The notes under the pieces: model-generated | What the model was told of the DNA's origin: nothing | What the model saw: only the letters and a program-made list of their open reading frames with translations | Database searches by the model: none | In this document: piece after piece, positions 26,930 through 37,404 of the stretch | Layout: each line of letters starts with the position of its first letter | How positions within the stretch are numbered: the stretch's first letter is position 1 | From: Apostichopus japonicus | Lineage: Eukaryota; Echinodermata; Holothuroidea; Aspidochirotida; Stichopodidae | Direction of reading: 5' to 3' | NCBI RefSeq assembly: GCF_037975245.1 | Contig: NC_092569.1 | Span: 35,254,668 to 35,318,667, forward strand | DNA length: 64,000 bases | Made by a program: the position numbers and the translations under genes

Positions 26930-29900
26930 GCTAAGAATGTCGTGGCTCTATGTGACAACAAAATGCTAGCACACAGTTTCTTGCATATCATCTTGTTGGG
27001 GACTATGATCATTCAGTTAAAAAGAGGTTAAGGCTAATGTTATAGAATAGGCACAAAGGAATTATCAAGTGGTTCCTGTTTGTGTGCTGTGCAATATAAT
27101 GTTTTACGATAGCCGATGATAATTCTGATTCTTTATGTATTAAAATATGACTTAAAGTGCGATTTGACATTCATACTGGCTGTTGAAAAATATCGGTAAC
27201 GGTATGGGGCCGATTTTGAGATTGAAAAAATCGGATATGAGCCAGGTCCGATATTGGCGATATCATCACAACACTAGACATAATGATTTCAAATAGAAGC
27301 TTAGCTGAGCCTATGTAGCGCTGCTACAATTGTTTAGTTAGCAAGATATACAAATCTATGGCTATGAACTTACCTTACAAGTAAAATGACACCATTAAAA
27401 ACTCAGAGTTGTGCACGGTAAGTATCAAGACACGTTAATCTTCGTCCAACAAGGATAGCTGGGACGATGTTAATGATCCCTACGTGTTATTAAGGACTGT
27501 TAAACACAAATGTGTTACAACCCATTTTTGAAATGTTCTAATGTCAAAATATGACTTGAACAAAGAACATCTGTCTGCATTAAGCAACAAAGCTGTTTAA
27601 GGAAGCAGCCGGCTATTGCCTTTGTCCTTCACGTACGTACCATGTGCCAGAGTAGCTGTAAAACCGGAAAATGCCAGTAATCTAATGTTTCCTGGAAGAA
27701 AGTTCTACCCTGTAAGTGATCATTGACCTGTAAATCAGATATGGAATATAGACAAAAGAAAAACATCATTGTAAGTGGTTATCCGGAAACTTTATCAAAG
27801 TATAAATCGACTTTACTCTTAAACTAACATATTTTAGACCAGTTTACGAAAAGTTCTTTCTTTCCCTCAAACTGGTTTTATTAACATTAGATTTAATCTG
27901 ATCTTGCTTTATGTTGACTGCAATACTCTGTATGTCTTGTAATGTATTCAGTAAATGTCTTTTATTACACAGATAATCGTCAGTGCCGAGGGAAGATCTT
28001 CAGGTAGGTGTATTATTTATATCATATGATTTTTCTTATTATAAGAAGTAACCTCTGTAAGGTATATAACTTATGTAATGCAAACGTTAACACCTCAGTT
28101 GGACAACTTGAATGGCTGGAAATGTTAGCTTTTTAATGGTCGCTCTTGACGTTTTGTTTTTCAATCGTGTTACTTTTTCCGAATATCTATTTTGTGGCTG
28201 ATTTCCTCTGAGTAGTATACTTTCGATCTTTTTATATCCTACGATATTTTCTCAGGTACTTTAAACAAAAGGGATTTGCCTGTTTTCGTGAGTCTTTTGA
28301 TCTCACTTGGATATGATTGATAACTACGGAAGCTTGGTTAAAATAAAATTCTAGTTACTTTGTCTTTGAATTTCCATTGCAGGCTGAAAACTAATCACAT
28401 ATAATGCTTCAAATCAGTTACATCTGAGAATTCAATAACGATTACTTCATTTAACTTTAGTCGTGATATATTCGACTATATGGTAGTTGAGTAATAGTTG
28501 ATATTTAAACTGATGCATTGCCATAACTCGCTTAGTAACGAAACCAGTTCTCTTACAATTAGCTAAAAAGTCTTATAGTACAAATACTAATAATAATATT
28601 CGATTCATGTAGCGCTTTTAAACAGCGATAGGTTTCAAAGAGCTTTACAGACGTTATATTACCCCTGTTCAATAATAACCTGTCCCAGAGACAATCCCTC
28701 CAGACGGCTGCAGTTATATGCCGCGCCCAATGACAAGTTACCTGACATGTACCCATTAACCCCTGTGTGGAGAGAGGCAATTGAGATAAAGCATCTTAGG
28801 CGATATTTTCGTTGGCTGAAATTATTTTTCAGTCACAATAAAATGTTAACCTTGTTTTACTTTCCATCCAGGTTCTTCATACTTTGTTTTTCAACAACCT
28901 GCGTATCCGAGAGATTGCGAAGAAGTATCGAATGCATGTTCCTCTACCCACAATACATCTGGAGTGTACCTTATTAAACCAGATGGCTATCCGGAACCGT
29001 TTGAGGCTTACTGTAACAATGATCTTGATACTGGTGGATGGACGGTATGGCTCATTACTTGATGTTTTCTTTTCAAGTTTAAATAGTTTTGTACAAATTT
29101 ACTTCAGATTTTGATTACAGCAATATATAGCGATGTAATACAAAGTCGTTATTTCAAATAGAATCTCCCTTTTTTATCGAAACGAAAGTTTGAATCAATT
29201 ATTTTTAATATTGTGGAATTTAAGTACCAGATTGTACTTAGGTACAGTGCAGTTCTTCTTCCAAGGAAACTGTAAACATCTAGCCCAAACTACAAACTGA
29301 AGTTAGAAATATAAGTATAAGTATTTCTGTGTAATAGTTGTTAGCAACAAATCGCATTGCAGTAGGGAACAAATAATAATAATTCAATCACGTCCTAGTT
29401 AACTTCTTTGATATTCTTTGAAGGTATTACAGCGACGAAGATCGGATTCTGTAAATTTTAGTAGAAGTTGGAAAGACTTCAGAAATGGCTTTGGCTTTCT
29501 AGGGAGTGAGTTTTGGATCGGAAATGAGAAAATTGCCGTCTTAACAAATCAAAAGCGATACCAACTGCGAATGGACTTTGAGAGCGTTGCTGGAGAAACT
29601 TACTATGTAACATACGACGAGTTTCGTATCTCAGATGAATGGGGGGATTATTATATATCTAGTTCAGGAAAATTCGAAATATCAGATGGTAAGTGTCTTT
29701 TACATTCTTATTAAACATAAAGCCAAAAAATTCATAAAAATCGTGATCATTTATTAAATGTCAAACGTAAACGCGCAGAAACTGAAAGGTTTATTCTGAA
29801 AACGAAAGGATCTTTTGGAAGTAAATTTGGCATGTCAAATATGTTTTGAAGAAACTGCTACAATATATATAGTACGAGTATACATATGGTATATCACCGA

Positions 29901-32900
29901 GTACAACGGCGCTACAATACATATCGTAGCAGTTAGAATATGATATGATATGAGTGCAAGTACAAGCTTCTAGTGCGAGTTCAAACACTTAATCTTGCAT
30001 TAGTATCCATACTAGAATTCCAAAATGCCTCCATTAGCTAAAGCGTGATTACGCACTCACTACAAGACTGCTTCGTACTCAACACCGACCATGGCTCTGA
30101 ACAAGGAACCGTTCCTAACGTTAGTACAACATAACGTTTACAATTAAACCAGGTTCGTTTCCCAGTTTGATCAGAACAACCAACGAAAGAATTTTGATGT
30201 TGTTATTAAGTACCATTGTTGTCAGAAAGCAGTATACTTACACCTAGAGAACTCTGAAACAGAAACAAGCCATGAGTACCTGGTTTCAGACTAATTGCAC
30301 AACAAATGATGGTGTTTTATCTCGTTATCAGAATAAATAGTAACCTTAATGTGACTAAGGAACGGCCACTACCTATTTAAAATGTTCTACATTTATTCGA
30401 GCAGCTTCTAAGTGTATGTTCCTTTCCTTTAACCTTCTGACAACCACGTATTTAAGTAATGACGACAAACTATTCTATGCCACATGTCATATTTGTCGTG
30501 ACTGTATCAGGTTACTATTATTTTCATATTTTCTTTTCTGTTCTCTAGAAACAATCCCTGAATGGTGTCCAGCTAATGAGATATTTACCAATGAGACCTG
30601 TGAGAGGACTTGTGACGACCCTGATACTTGCATCTCAGCTAACTTTCGCACAAAATCAGAGCAATGTGTTTGTGTCGGTGATTATATGAGACAGCAAGAA
30701 CAATGCATTCCTCTCAACCAATGCAACTGCTTCGTTGCTGACAAAGGAGGTGTATTAATGGTCAGTACGGTTCTTTCATTTTAATTGCGTTGTTCTTAAT
30801 GACTTTTTCCACATAATAAGAAGCAAATGTTTTACTTACATTTAGTCAGGAAGCACAAGACTACTCCTTCAGATGTCATTCCCTTATAAACCTTACAAAA
30901 AAATGCACGGATACTACTAACGATAGTTTTGCGGTTAGAACCAATTGTAGGCCTAACGTTTAGTCGCAATAGGCCGTTTTAATGCAACATTTGACGGCTA
31001 CCTTTTCATGGCGAACCCCGCCGACTCCTACATCGGAGTTGGCTTCAAAGACCACATTTCGTAAAAATTCATACCCTTACCTAGATCATTCAAGGGAAGT
31101 TTGCAATGGCCACCCACCGTTGAAATCCTGTACATTTTACTGTGACAACCGCAAATTCATAATTAATTGATAAGCTTTTGTTTTTTCTCCCAATCATTGT
31201 CCATATAATTAGAAGGAAACCTTTAATATTTAATCTTGTCGATAAAAAGTTTACATTTACAGATAATCGCGTGACGTGCGCATCGTGTTTTGGGAGGGGC
31301 CATTGACCCATTTCTTTTGTCTCCAGTCTCCAGTTTTTTTTTTGTCTTAAGTCAGGAATCACGAGACCACTCCTACGAGTGAGCATCCACTTATAAGCCC
31401 GACACAAACATCCATAGATACTATTTTCACAGTTATTTTGAAGGCCTAATGTGTAGTCGCGGTAAGCCGTTGAATGCAATATTTGCAGCTACTTTTTTGA
31501 TGACGGATCCTTTCGCCTCCTACTTCGGAGTTGGCTTCGAATACTTCATAAAACTTTCATAAAGGTTCTTACTCATACCTAGATCATTCCAGGGATTTAT
31601 CATTCGCACCTCACCGTTGAAATTCTGTACATTTCACTGTGACAACCGCAAATTCCTAATTTATTTATAAGCTTTTGTTTTTTTCTTTTTGCTGAATGTC
31701 CTAAATCAGGTTGGCGGTTTTTACGTCAATTCAAGATGTACACGAAAATCAACTTGCCAAAACAACCGGATTGTAGAGGCGAGTTACCAGTGTAGTGATC
31801 AAGCAACCTGTGCTGAGCGGAACGGTGTCCGTAAATGTTACTGCAATTCAAACTACCAAGGGGACGGAGAAACGTGCACCCACAACTGCTTCGTTGCTGA
31901 CATAGGAAGTGTATTAGGGGTCAGTACGGTTCATTCAGGAAATGTTATAATGCTTTGTTCTTAATTATTGTCCATAATAAGAAGGAAACCTTTATTATTT
32001 ATACTTGTCGATAAAAACATTACTTTTACAGATAATCGAGTGGCGTGCGCATCGTGGTTGGGGGGAGGGGGCCATTGACCCATTTTTCTGTCTCCAGTCC
32101 AGTTAAAACTGTCAGTCAAGGGAAGTATTTCGTTTAGTCGGGAATCACGAGACCACTCCTACGAGTGTGCATCCACTTATAAGCCCGACACAAACATCCA
32201 TAGATACTTTATTCACAGTCTTGCGGTTAGAACTATTTGTAGGCATGATGTATAGTCGCGGTAAGCCGTTGAATGCAATATTTGCAGCTACTTTTTTGAT
32301 GACGGATCCTTTCGCCTCTTACTTCGGAGTTGGCTTCAAATACTTCAGAAAACTTTCATAAAGTTTCATACTCATACCTAGATCATTCGACGGAAATTTT
32401 TCATTGGCCACCCACCGTTGAAGTCCTGTACATTTCACTGTGACAACCGCAAATTCATAATTAATTTATTAGTTATTGTTTTTCTTTTCGCTGAATATCT
32501 TAAATTAGGAGGGCCACTTTTACATCAATTCAAGATGTACACGAAAATCAACTTGTAGGAACAACCGGCTTGTAGATGAGAGTTACCAGTGTAGTAGTAG
32601 TGCAACCTGTGCTGAGAGGAACGGTGTCCGTAAATGTTACTGCAATCCAAACTACCAAGGGGACGGAGTGACGTGCACATTGATCCCAAAAGATTGCTAC
32701 GAGCTTTATGTTTCCGGTACACGCAGTGATGGTATCTACACCATTTACCCTGATGGTTGGTCACGCGGCATTCAGGTTTTCTGTGAGATGGAAAGTAACG
32801 GAGGAGGATGGACAGTGAGTTTCGCAATAAATTAAGGACTTAAATCCTTACCTTCCTCATATTATAATTAAGTACCCTCCTCAAAATGATGCACTGCAGA

Positions 32901-33340
32901 TCTCGTTCAGATGAACTTGACCATATCAGGGGAAAAAAATCTCAAAACAGATTACTCTTGCGAATGATCGCACTCTGACAATATCCATATCTATGTTAAC
33001 TATCTATGGCTTTGCATGTCATGCTCTTAAGGATTTGTAGATTATACAGTTGGCTTACCCTTTTTCTTCATGTCATAGGTTTTCCAGCGACGATCGAGTG
33101 CCTCCACTGACTTTTATCGTGGTTGGTCGGACTACAAGAACGGTTTTGGTAATAAAAATCAAGACCACTGGCTAGGTAATAAATATATCCACTCTCTGAC
33201 CAACCAGAAAACGTACCAGCTTCGAATTGATCTAAGGGACTCCGGCTCATCATCGAAATACGCCGTTTATTCGACTTTTAGCATTAATAACGAGGCAGAC
33301 AAGTATCGACTATCAATTGGATCACACAGTGGAAATACAG
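21405..33340 (+). CDS. Fibrinogen-related gene A: signal peptide, FBG(partial), TIL, 2 x TILa/EGF, FBG; terminal exon missing
   Basis: Exons: 21405-21470, 27973-28003, 28872-29044, 29424-29688, 30549-30760, 31710-31919, 32509-32814 and 33079-33340. Phases agree at every junction and each internal exon has the same length as its partner in gene B. The product is a probable secreted, Cys-rich lectin-like protein. It has a signal peptide (residues 1 to about 30), an incomplete fibrinogen domain (about 45-178), a TIL domain (about 184-243), two TILa/EGF-like modules (about 252-306 and 322-375) and a second fibrinogen domain (from about 379). Families with such domains act in innate recognition or adhesion; the function here is inferred. 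No lesion is seen in these exons, but no terminal exon follows 33340. Reading on past the donor gives two codons and TAG at 33346-33348, about 510 residues in all, without the calcium and ligand region. The matching terminal exon lies upstream at 11993-12351. Confidence 0.75.
27180..27285. repeat. Cluster of TATCGG / CCGATA words
   Basis: Dense short words such as TATCGG, CCGATT and CCGATAT lie in both orientations. The same cluster is in the right arm at about 51500-51600. It resembles the subterminal repeats of a hAT-type DNA transposon end, but no paired end or transposase is visible, so the origin is uncertain. Confidence 0.35.
27973..28003 (+). CDS. Gene A exon 2: end of leader
   Basis: A 31-nt exon between ACACAG and GTAGGT, reading IIVSAEGRSS and ending in phase 1. 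It is the same in gene B (50902-50932). Confidence 0.6.
28872..29044 (+). CDS. Gene A exon 3: first fibrinogen domain, N-terminal part
   Basis: Reads YPRDCEEV, then SGVYLIKPDGYPEPFEAYC and GGWT, the hallmark start of a fibrinogen C-terminal domain. Acceptor CCATCCAG, donor GTATGG. Ends in phase 0. Confidence 0.85.
29424..29688 (+). CDS. Gene A exon 4: first fibrinogen domain, middle part
   Basis: Reads VLQRRRSDSVNFSRSW, NGFGFLGSEFWIGNEKI, LTNQKRYQLRMDF and TYDEFRISD, the central subdomain. The following exon is a TIL domain, so the C-terminal subdomain with the calcium loop is missing from this first fibrinogen unit in both gene copies. Confidence 0.85.
30549..30760 (+). CDS. Gene A exon 5: TIL domain
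   Basis: Begins WCPANEIFTNETC and has CERTCDDPDTC, QCVCVGDYMRQQEQC and CIPLNQCNCF, the cysteine pattern of trypsin-inhibitor-like domains found in VWF and zonadhesin-type proteins. Ends with a GTCAGT donor, phase 0. The reactive-site loop is not informative enough to claim protease inhibition. Confidence 0.8.
31710..31919 (+). CDS. Gene A exon 6: TILa/EGF-like module plus start of a second TIL-like tail
   Basis: 70 codons: FYVNSRCTRKSTCQNN, YQCSDQATC, VRKCYCNSNYQGDGETC, then HNCFVADIGSVLG. The last piece repeats the end of exon 5 (NCFVADKGGVLM), as expected if the exon arose by tandem duplication. Both exons use the same GTCAGT donor. Confidence 0.8.
32509..32814 (+). CDS. Gene A exon 7: second TILa/EGF-like module and start of second fibrinogen domain
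   Basis: 102 codons: FYINSRCTRKSTCRNN, CYCNPNYQGDGVTC, then PKDCYELYVSG, SDGIYTIYPDGW, VFCEMESNGGGWT. The donor is GTGAGT; the gene B partner has GCGAGT. Confidence 0.85.
33079..33340 (+). CDS. Gene A exon 8: second fibrinogen domain, middle part
   Basis: Reads VFQRRSSASTDFYRGWSDYK, NGFGNKNQDHWLGNKYI and LTNQKTYQLRIDLRDSG, ending HSGNT with a GTGAGT donor in phase 1. Homology with gene B stops a few bases into the intron (about 33349), so the last exon is lost or displaced. Confidence 0.85.
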
Positions 33341-33348
33341 GTGAGTAG

Positions 33349-34558
33349 TTGATGTTCTAACCATTGACTCATACATAAATCTGGAACGATTACGTCAATT
33401 AGGAGAAGCGTGAAGGCCCCAAAAAACACCAAAAAAATCATGCCAACCAAGGAGGATCATGTGACGTGCTCCCCTATAGCAATTAATTCTTGTAGTACTC
33501 CTTTAATGTTTATTCTGCAACAACTAATGTCTTGATCTAAAAGCTACCGCATTTCTGGCTAAAAGATATGATATGAGTTCAAGGTTCACAGCAATTTTCA
33601 ATTCCAAACATTGCTATTTTCTAACCATGCCATGAGTATATGCAAATATGTTTATGGGCAAAAAAAAATTATATATAGCCCACTTTCAATCAGTTACAGC
33701 AGTAGTACTGTATATGTTTTCAGACACACAGAGTCTCAATACACACTGTACGTACTTCTTAAATCATCCAGCTAAATACTTCGAGTAACATGAATGACTT
33801 AGGGATAAATTTTGAGCTTAATTTTGGGCTAGAGTCAATGTCAGCACCCTTATCGAGGTGCTTCAACGAAGAACCGAAGCGTAAAGCGTCCAATGTTGAC
33901 ACTAGTAACAGTAGAAACCTTGTTGCTAAGCCTAACAATAACGTTAGTACTACTACTACTAGCAGTAACGACATTACTGACCAGGGACTAGGCCTAACGA
34001 TCGATCTTTCAGACTCGCAATAACACTGCTGTTACTACAAGAACACCTGTCGAACAATGGGGCTCGGAACCTCTTCAAAAACTGCTCATTCTCAGGTCCA
34101 GTAAACGTTTATTTGAACGGTTCATCTACCGACCAGGGATAGACGAGTTCTACTCAAGAGATTGTTAGCAACAAGCAACGTTGCTATCCTAACAGTGTTG
34201 TAGCGTTTACGGACTTTCCAGAACACACACAACTCAGCATCTCTTTATTGCGCAATTTGACCTGGTTTTACAATGTTATCTTTAGAAATTTGTTCATCTG
34301 TACTTATTTAATTTGCATTTGCCTCCATTTTTTAGTGTTTGAATGGATTAAAGTACAAAAATTTAAGACCAAACGACACTGCTTCATTCGTATTTTTCAC
34401 TCTTAATGTTCGTCGGAAGAAAATGCTGTTTTACAATGAGGTTACTATTACGTCATTCTGGAAAAAGATCAAGGGAGGCATTAGGAGAATTAAATACAGA
34501 TCAGCAAAAATTTGCGAAAAATGCCGTTTTCTAACATTTGTGAGGGTCATTTATGAAT
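33349..34558. other. Central spacer after gene A
   Basis: No homologous copy found in the window. It holds an unrecognised open frame at 33790-34023 and, after that frame, further short open stretches in other frames. No terminal fibrinogen exon was found in it on either strand. Confidence 0.5.
33790..34023 (+). CDS. Unrecognised 77-residue open frame
   Basis: ATG to TAA, polar, with a Ser/Thr/Asn-rich middle (NVSTTTTSSNDITDQG). Just after its stop another frame reads NNGARNLFKNCSFSGPVNVY, a style of motif seen in some transposon-borne proteins, so this may be the remnant of a mobile-element gene with a frameshift. Could be chance. Confidence 0.25.
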   Translation: MNDLGINFELNFGLESMSAPLSRCFNEEPKRKASNVDTSNSRNLVAKPNNNVSTTTTSSNDITDQGLGLTIDLSDSQ

Positions 34559-34674
34559 GGGGATAAAAACGAGGGTACCCGGTCTATCGCCTCGGTCCGC
34601 TCAGCCTCCTCGATGACGTCATCATCGGTCTCAAATCAAAAAAAAAAAGACCGGTTCCCCTCGTATTTATCCCC
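34559..34674. mobile_element. 116-bp MITE-like element with 26-bp inverted ends
   Basis: The left end 34559-34584 (GGGGATAAAAACGAGGG...) and the reverse complement of the right end 34649-34674 (GGGGATAAATACGAGGG...) agree at 23 of 26 positions. The inside is short and contains TGACGTCA and an A-run. It lies right at the point where the right inverted arm ends (about 34680). No clear target duplication. Confidence 0.65.
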
Positions 34675-34751
34675 TAAATAGAACACACCGCCGAAGATTA
34701 AGAAATAGGTCATGTTGCCATATAGTTGGAAATAGAGGGCGGAATCACAAT

Positions 34752-34759
34752 ATCTGTAT
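34752..34759. repeat. P-element target-site duplication, left
   Basis: ATCTGTAT directly abuts the left terminal repeat; the identical 8 bases follow the right terminal repeat at 41121-41128. Eight-base duplications are the rule for P elements. Confidence 0.9.
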
Positions 34760-34790
34760 CAGAGCCGTATATAGAGAGAGTTTGGCCAAC
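34760..34790. repeat. P-element terminal inverted repeat, left (3' of the gene)
   Basis: 31 bases whose reverse complement equals 41090-41120. Homology ends exactly after TTGGCCAAC. Confidence 0.92.
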
Positions 34791-37404
34791 TGGCGATTTG
34801 TGACGTCACACGCAAACCATGGGCATCAAAATAGGTCCAGTTGTCGTTACCAGTTGCGCGAAGCACGAAAAACACCACACACAAACTCAATAGCACAGCA
34901 GCTGAACCCATTACGAATAAACGAAGCGACTCAGATTTTGGCAGGCATACGGGGGAACGGAATGCTTAACAGGTAAGTAATTAGAGTAATCGTAAGGTAA
35001 TGACATTTATGTTTATCTTCACACCGCAAATTAATATAAAACTAGCTGAAAACCTGTCATTCCACTTGTTGATTTTACGCCTCATCCATACGATGCTACG
35101 CTAGATCACAGACGCACAACTACAACATTAGGCCTACAGTGTTACTACTATTAGATCCTACAATTTCAGTTGGCCTACGCATATATACCTTTTTCTAATA
35201 GGGTTGTGAATGAATGAAATGGTTTGCCTGCGAAAGTTGTACTTGAAGGTCGTGTGAATAGGTTAAAGAATGCTTTGGACAAGAACTTGTAATCAGCTAT
35301 GATTTTTTTGTGTCTTCAGTTCTTTTCCTTCTCCCACAGGGTCCTTGATGGGGACTTGATTGTCTCTCCTGGTCCTATTTTCTACTACTTTAGTGTAGGA
35401 GTAAGCAGTAGTTGGGAGCCCATGGACTAATTTAAGACTGGTATTGTAGTGCAGGATTTTCATGGTCGTCCCAGACGACTAGAAATTACGTCCGACTACC
35501 AAATCTTTCAAACTGTTGTGTGCTTGGTAGTCCTTCGGACAACCAAAAAAAAGAAGGCTTTGAAGAATTATTGAGCCTAATTATATTTTATTAGAATCGA
35601 AAGGCAATTCAATTAAATAGTTTTTGAATAACCCCCAGACCTTACATAAATTATATAAAAACATGGGCGATATATTAAATTTACAACATAATTAGCAAAT
35701 ATCTGAAAACTAATAAAGTTGCCTAACATATGTTTGTGATAATATACCCAGAAAACAAATAAGACTTGTGGCTTAATGTCAGTGCAATGCATTTTGAACA
35801 GTGTTGTAACAACAGTCGATCAGACACTGACAGTCTATAGAGTGAAATTGCATTGCTGGACGTACGCACTTGAGCTGTACAGTAGTAAACAATCTAAATC
35901 CTACCTACTTGAAACGATAAATTATTTATCATTCTAGTTGGTAGGATTTATATTGTTTATCATAAACAATACTGTTTGTATGCGGCGCACATGTAGTGTC
36001 GTTACAGGCAATTTGGATATATCACGTTAACACATGCATGCTGTGAACATATGTTAAACCTAAAAATTTCATGATAATTATTTATTGTAGGCCTTTAGTA
36101 ATTTCTAGAGAGCAATATCACAGACAAGTCAGTCAATGTCACATGCAAAACCTTGAAACCCATCTACAGTACTTGTATAAACCCATAATGCAGTTGAACC
36201 GTATAAACCCTTCTAGAAAGTGGTCTGATCATTAAATACTGTCCAGTAACATTAATCAATACACTTAAGATATCGCACAGTTCTGTGATTGGCCGTGAGT
36301 GTATATAGTATAACCTGACACAGGGTGGGAAACACCGGCAATGAAATGAAACGTGTATGAGACGGTTTGCAATTAATGAGGTTGCTGACGTCACACACAA
36401 ATAGACATTGTTCTTCGTTTATAGGAACTGCCATTAGTACTCTCAACAAGAACTTCACAAGGTAGGGGGGGGGGGTGGCTGCTCCATTTAATTGTGCTGT
36501 TGGAGCTAGTTAGTGTATATTTTGTTTAGACTGCATTTAACTGTTGTATATTATCATTGTTTTTTGGGGGGGATTTTGAATCATTCTTTGTATCAATGTT
36601 CTTTATATTTTGTATCATTCATTGTATTGCTCACTGCAGATACATAATTTCCTTCTGGAATTCAATAAGGTTGACTTGCTTACTTACATATTTTCTTACT
36701 TAAAGTCTCTTTGAAAATTGTCTTTCTTCTAACTGTAAAGTTTCAATACTTGTATGTGCATAGGCTAGATAAGGTTGCATACAATACTTACAGTACAGTA
36801 ATTAATGTTTAGGCTGTGCTATATTGCATAGATCTACAATAGGAATGAATGATGCTCAGTAAAACTTTTCAATCAAGTGATAGAAATGTCAGTTAGCTTC
36901 TAAAGAAGATCCTGCTATGATCAAAACGTCAGGGCAACTTACTTTTACACAAGTGAAACACTTACTTAACTAGAATGTTGAGCATAAAGCATTTGTGACC
37001 AGCTGAAGACATCTGCTCGCCAGTGATGACCTGTTGTGCATATTAGTTGAGCCTCCCACTATACCAAACATATTATACAAAAAATATAGTTTAACAAGTT
37101 AACCTTCTGTAATATACCAACATTAAGAAGTTAAAGACCATATACAGTGTTGATATCTGCAGTGGACAGAAAAACAAAAGAGAGGGGACAGAGTTCTATC
37201 CTTGTGATGGGACATTGTACTGTTTGATTGTATACATCACAATTGACCTTACTCTAAATTATGTCTTAGCTAGCTGATGGCAAAAAATTGTATGATCTGT
37301 GGAATAAAATGTATTATAATATTATCTGTGTGGAAAATTTCACATGTTATATGTTGCATTGAGACAGTATTCTTACTGTATATGCTAGCTATTAACGTAC
37401 AATG
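34791..37404. other. Non-coding 3' part of the P element
   Basis: About 2.6 kb between the left terminal repeat and the transposase stop codon. No second gene is visible. It contains the palindrome at 35886-35958 and a poly-G run near 36466. P-type elements need subterminal transposase-binding sites, but I could not pick them out. Confidence 0.55.
35886..35958. repeat. 73-bp near-perfect palindrome inside the P element
   Basis: TAAACAATCTAAATCCTACC at 35886-35905 is mirrored by GGTAGGATTTATATTGTTTA at 35939-35958 with one mismatch, and the middle is also largely self-complementary. It may be a nested short inverted-repeat element or a hairpin within the element. Confidence 0.7.

Noticed and set aside
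27685-27711. Possible alternative first exon (ATG, nine codons, GTAAGT donor) of gene A, also at 51195-51221
   Set aside because: It has no hydrophobic leader and no acceptor without a stop; the signal-peptide exon in R fits better. An alternative promoter cannot be excluded.
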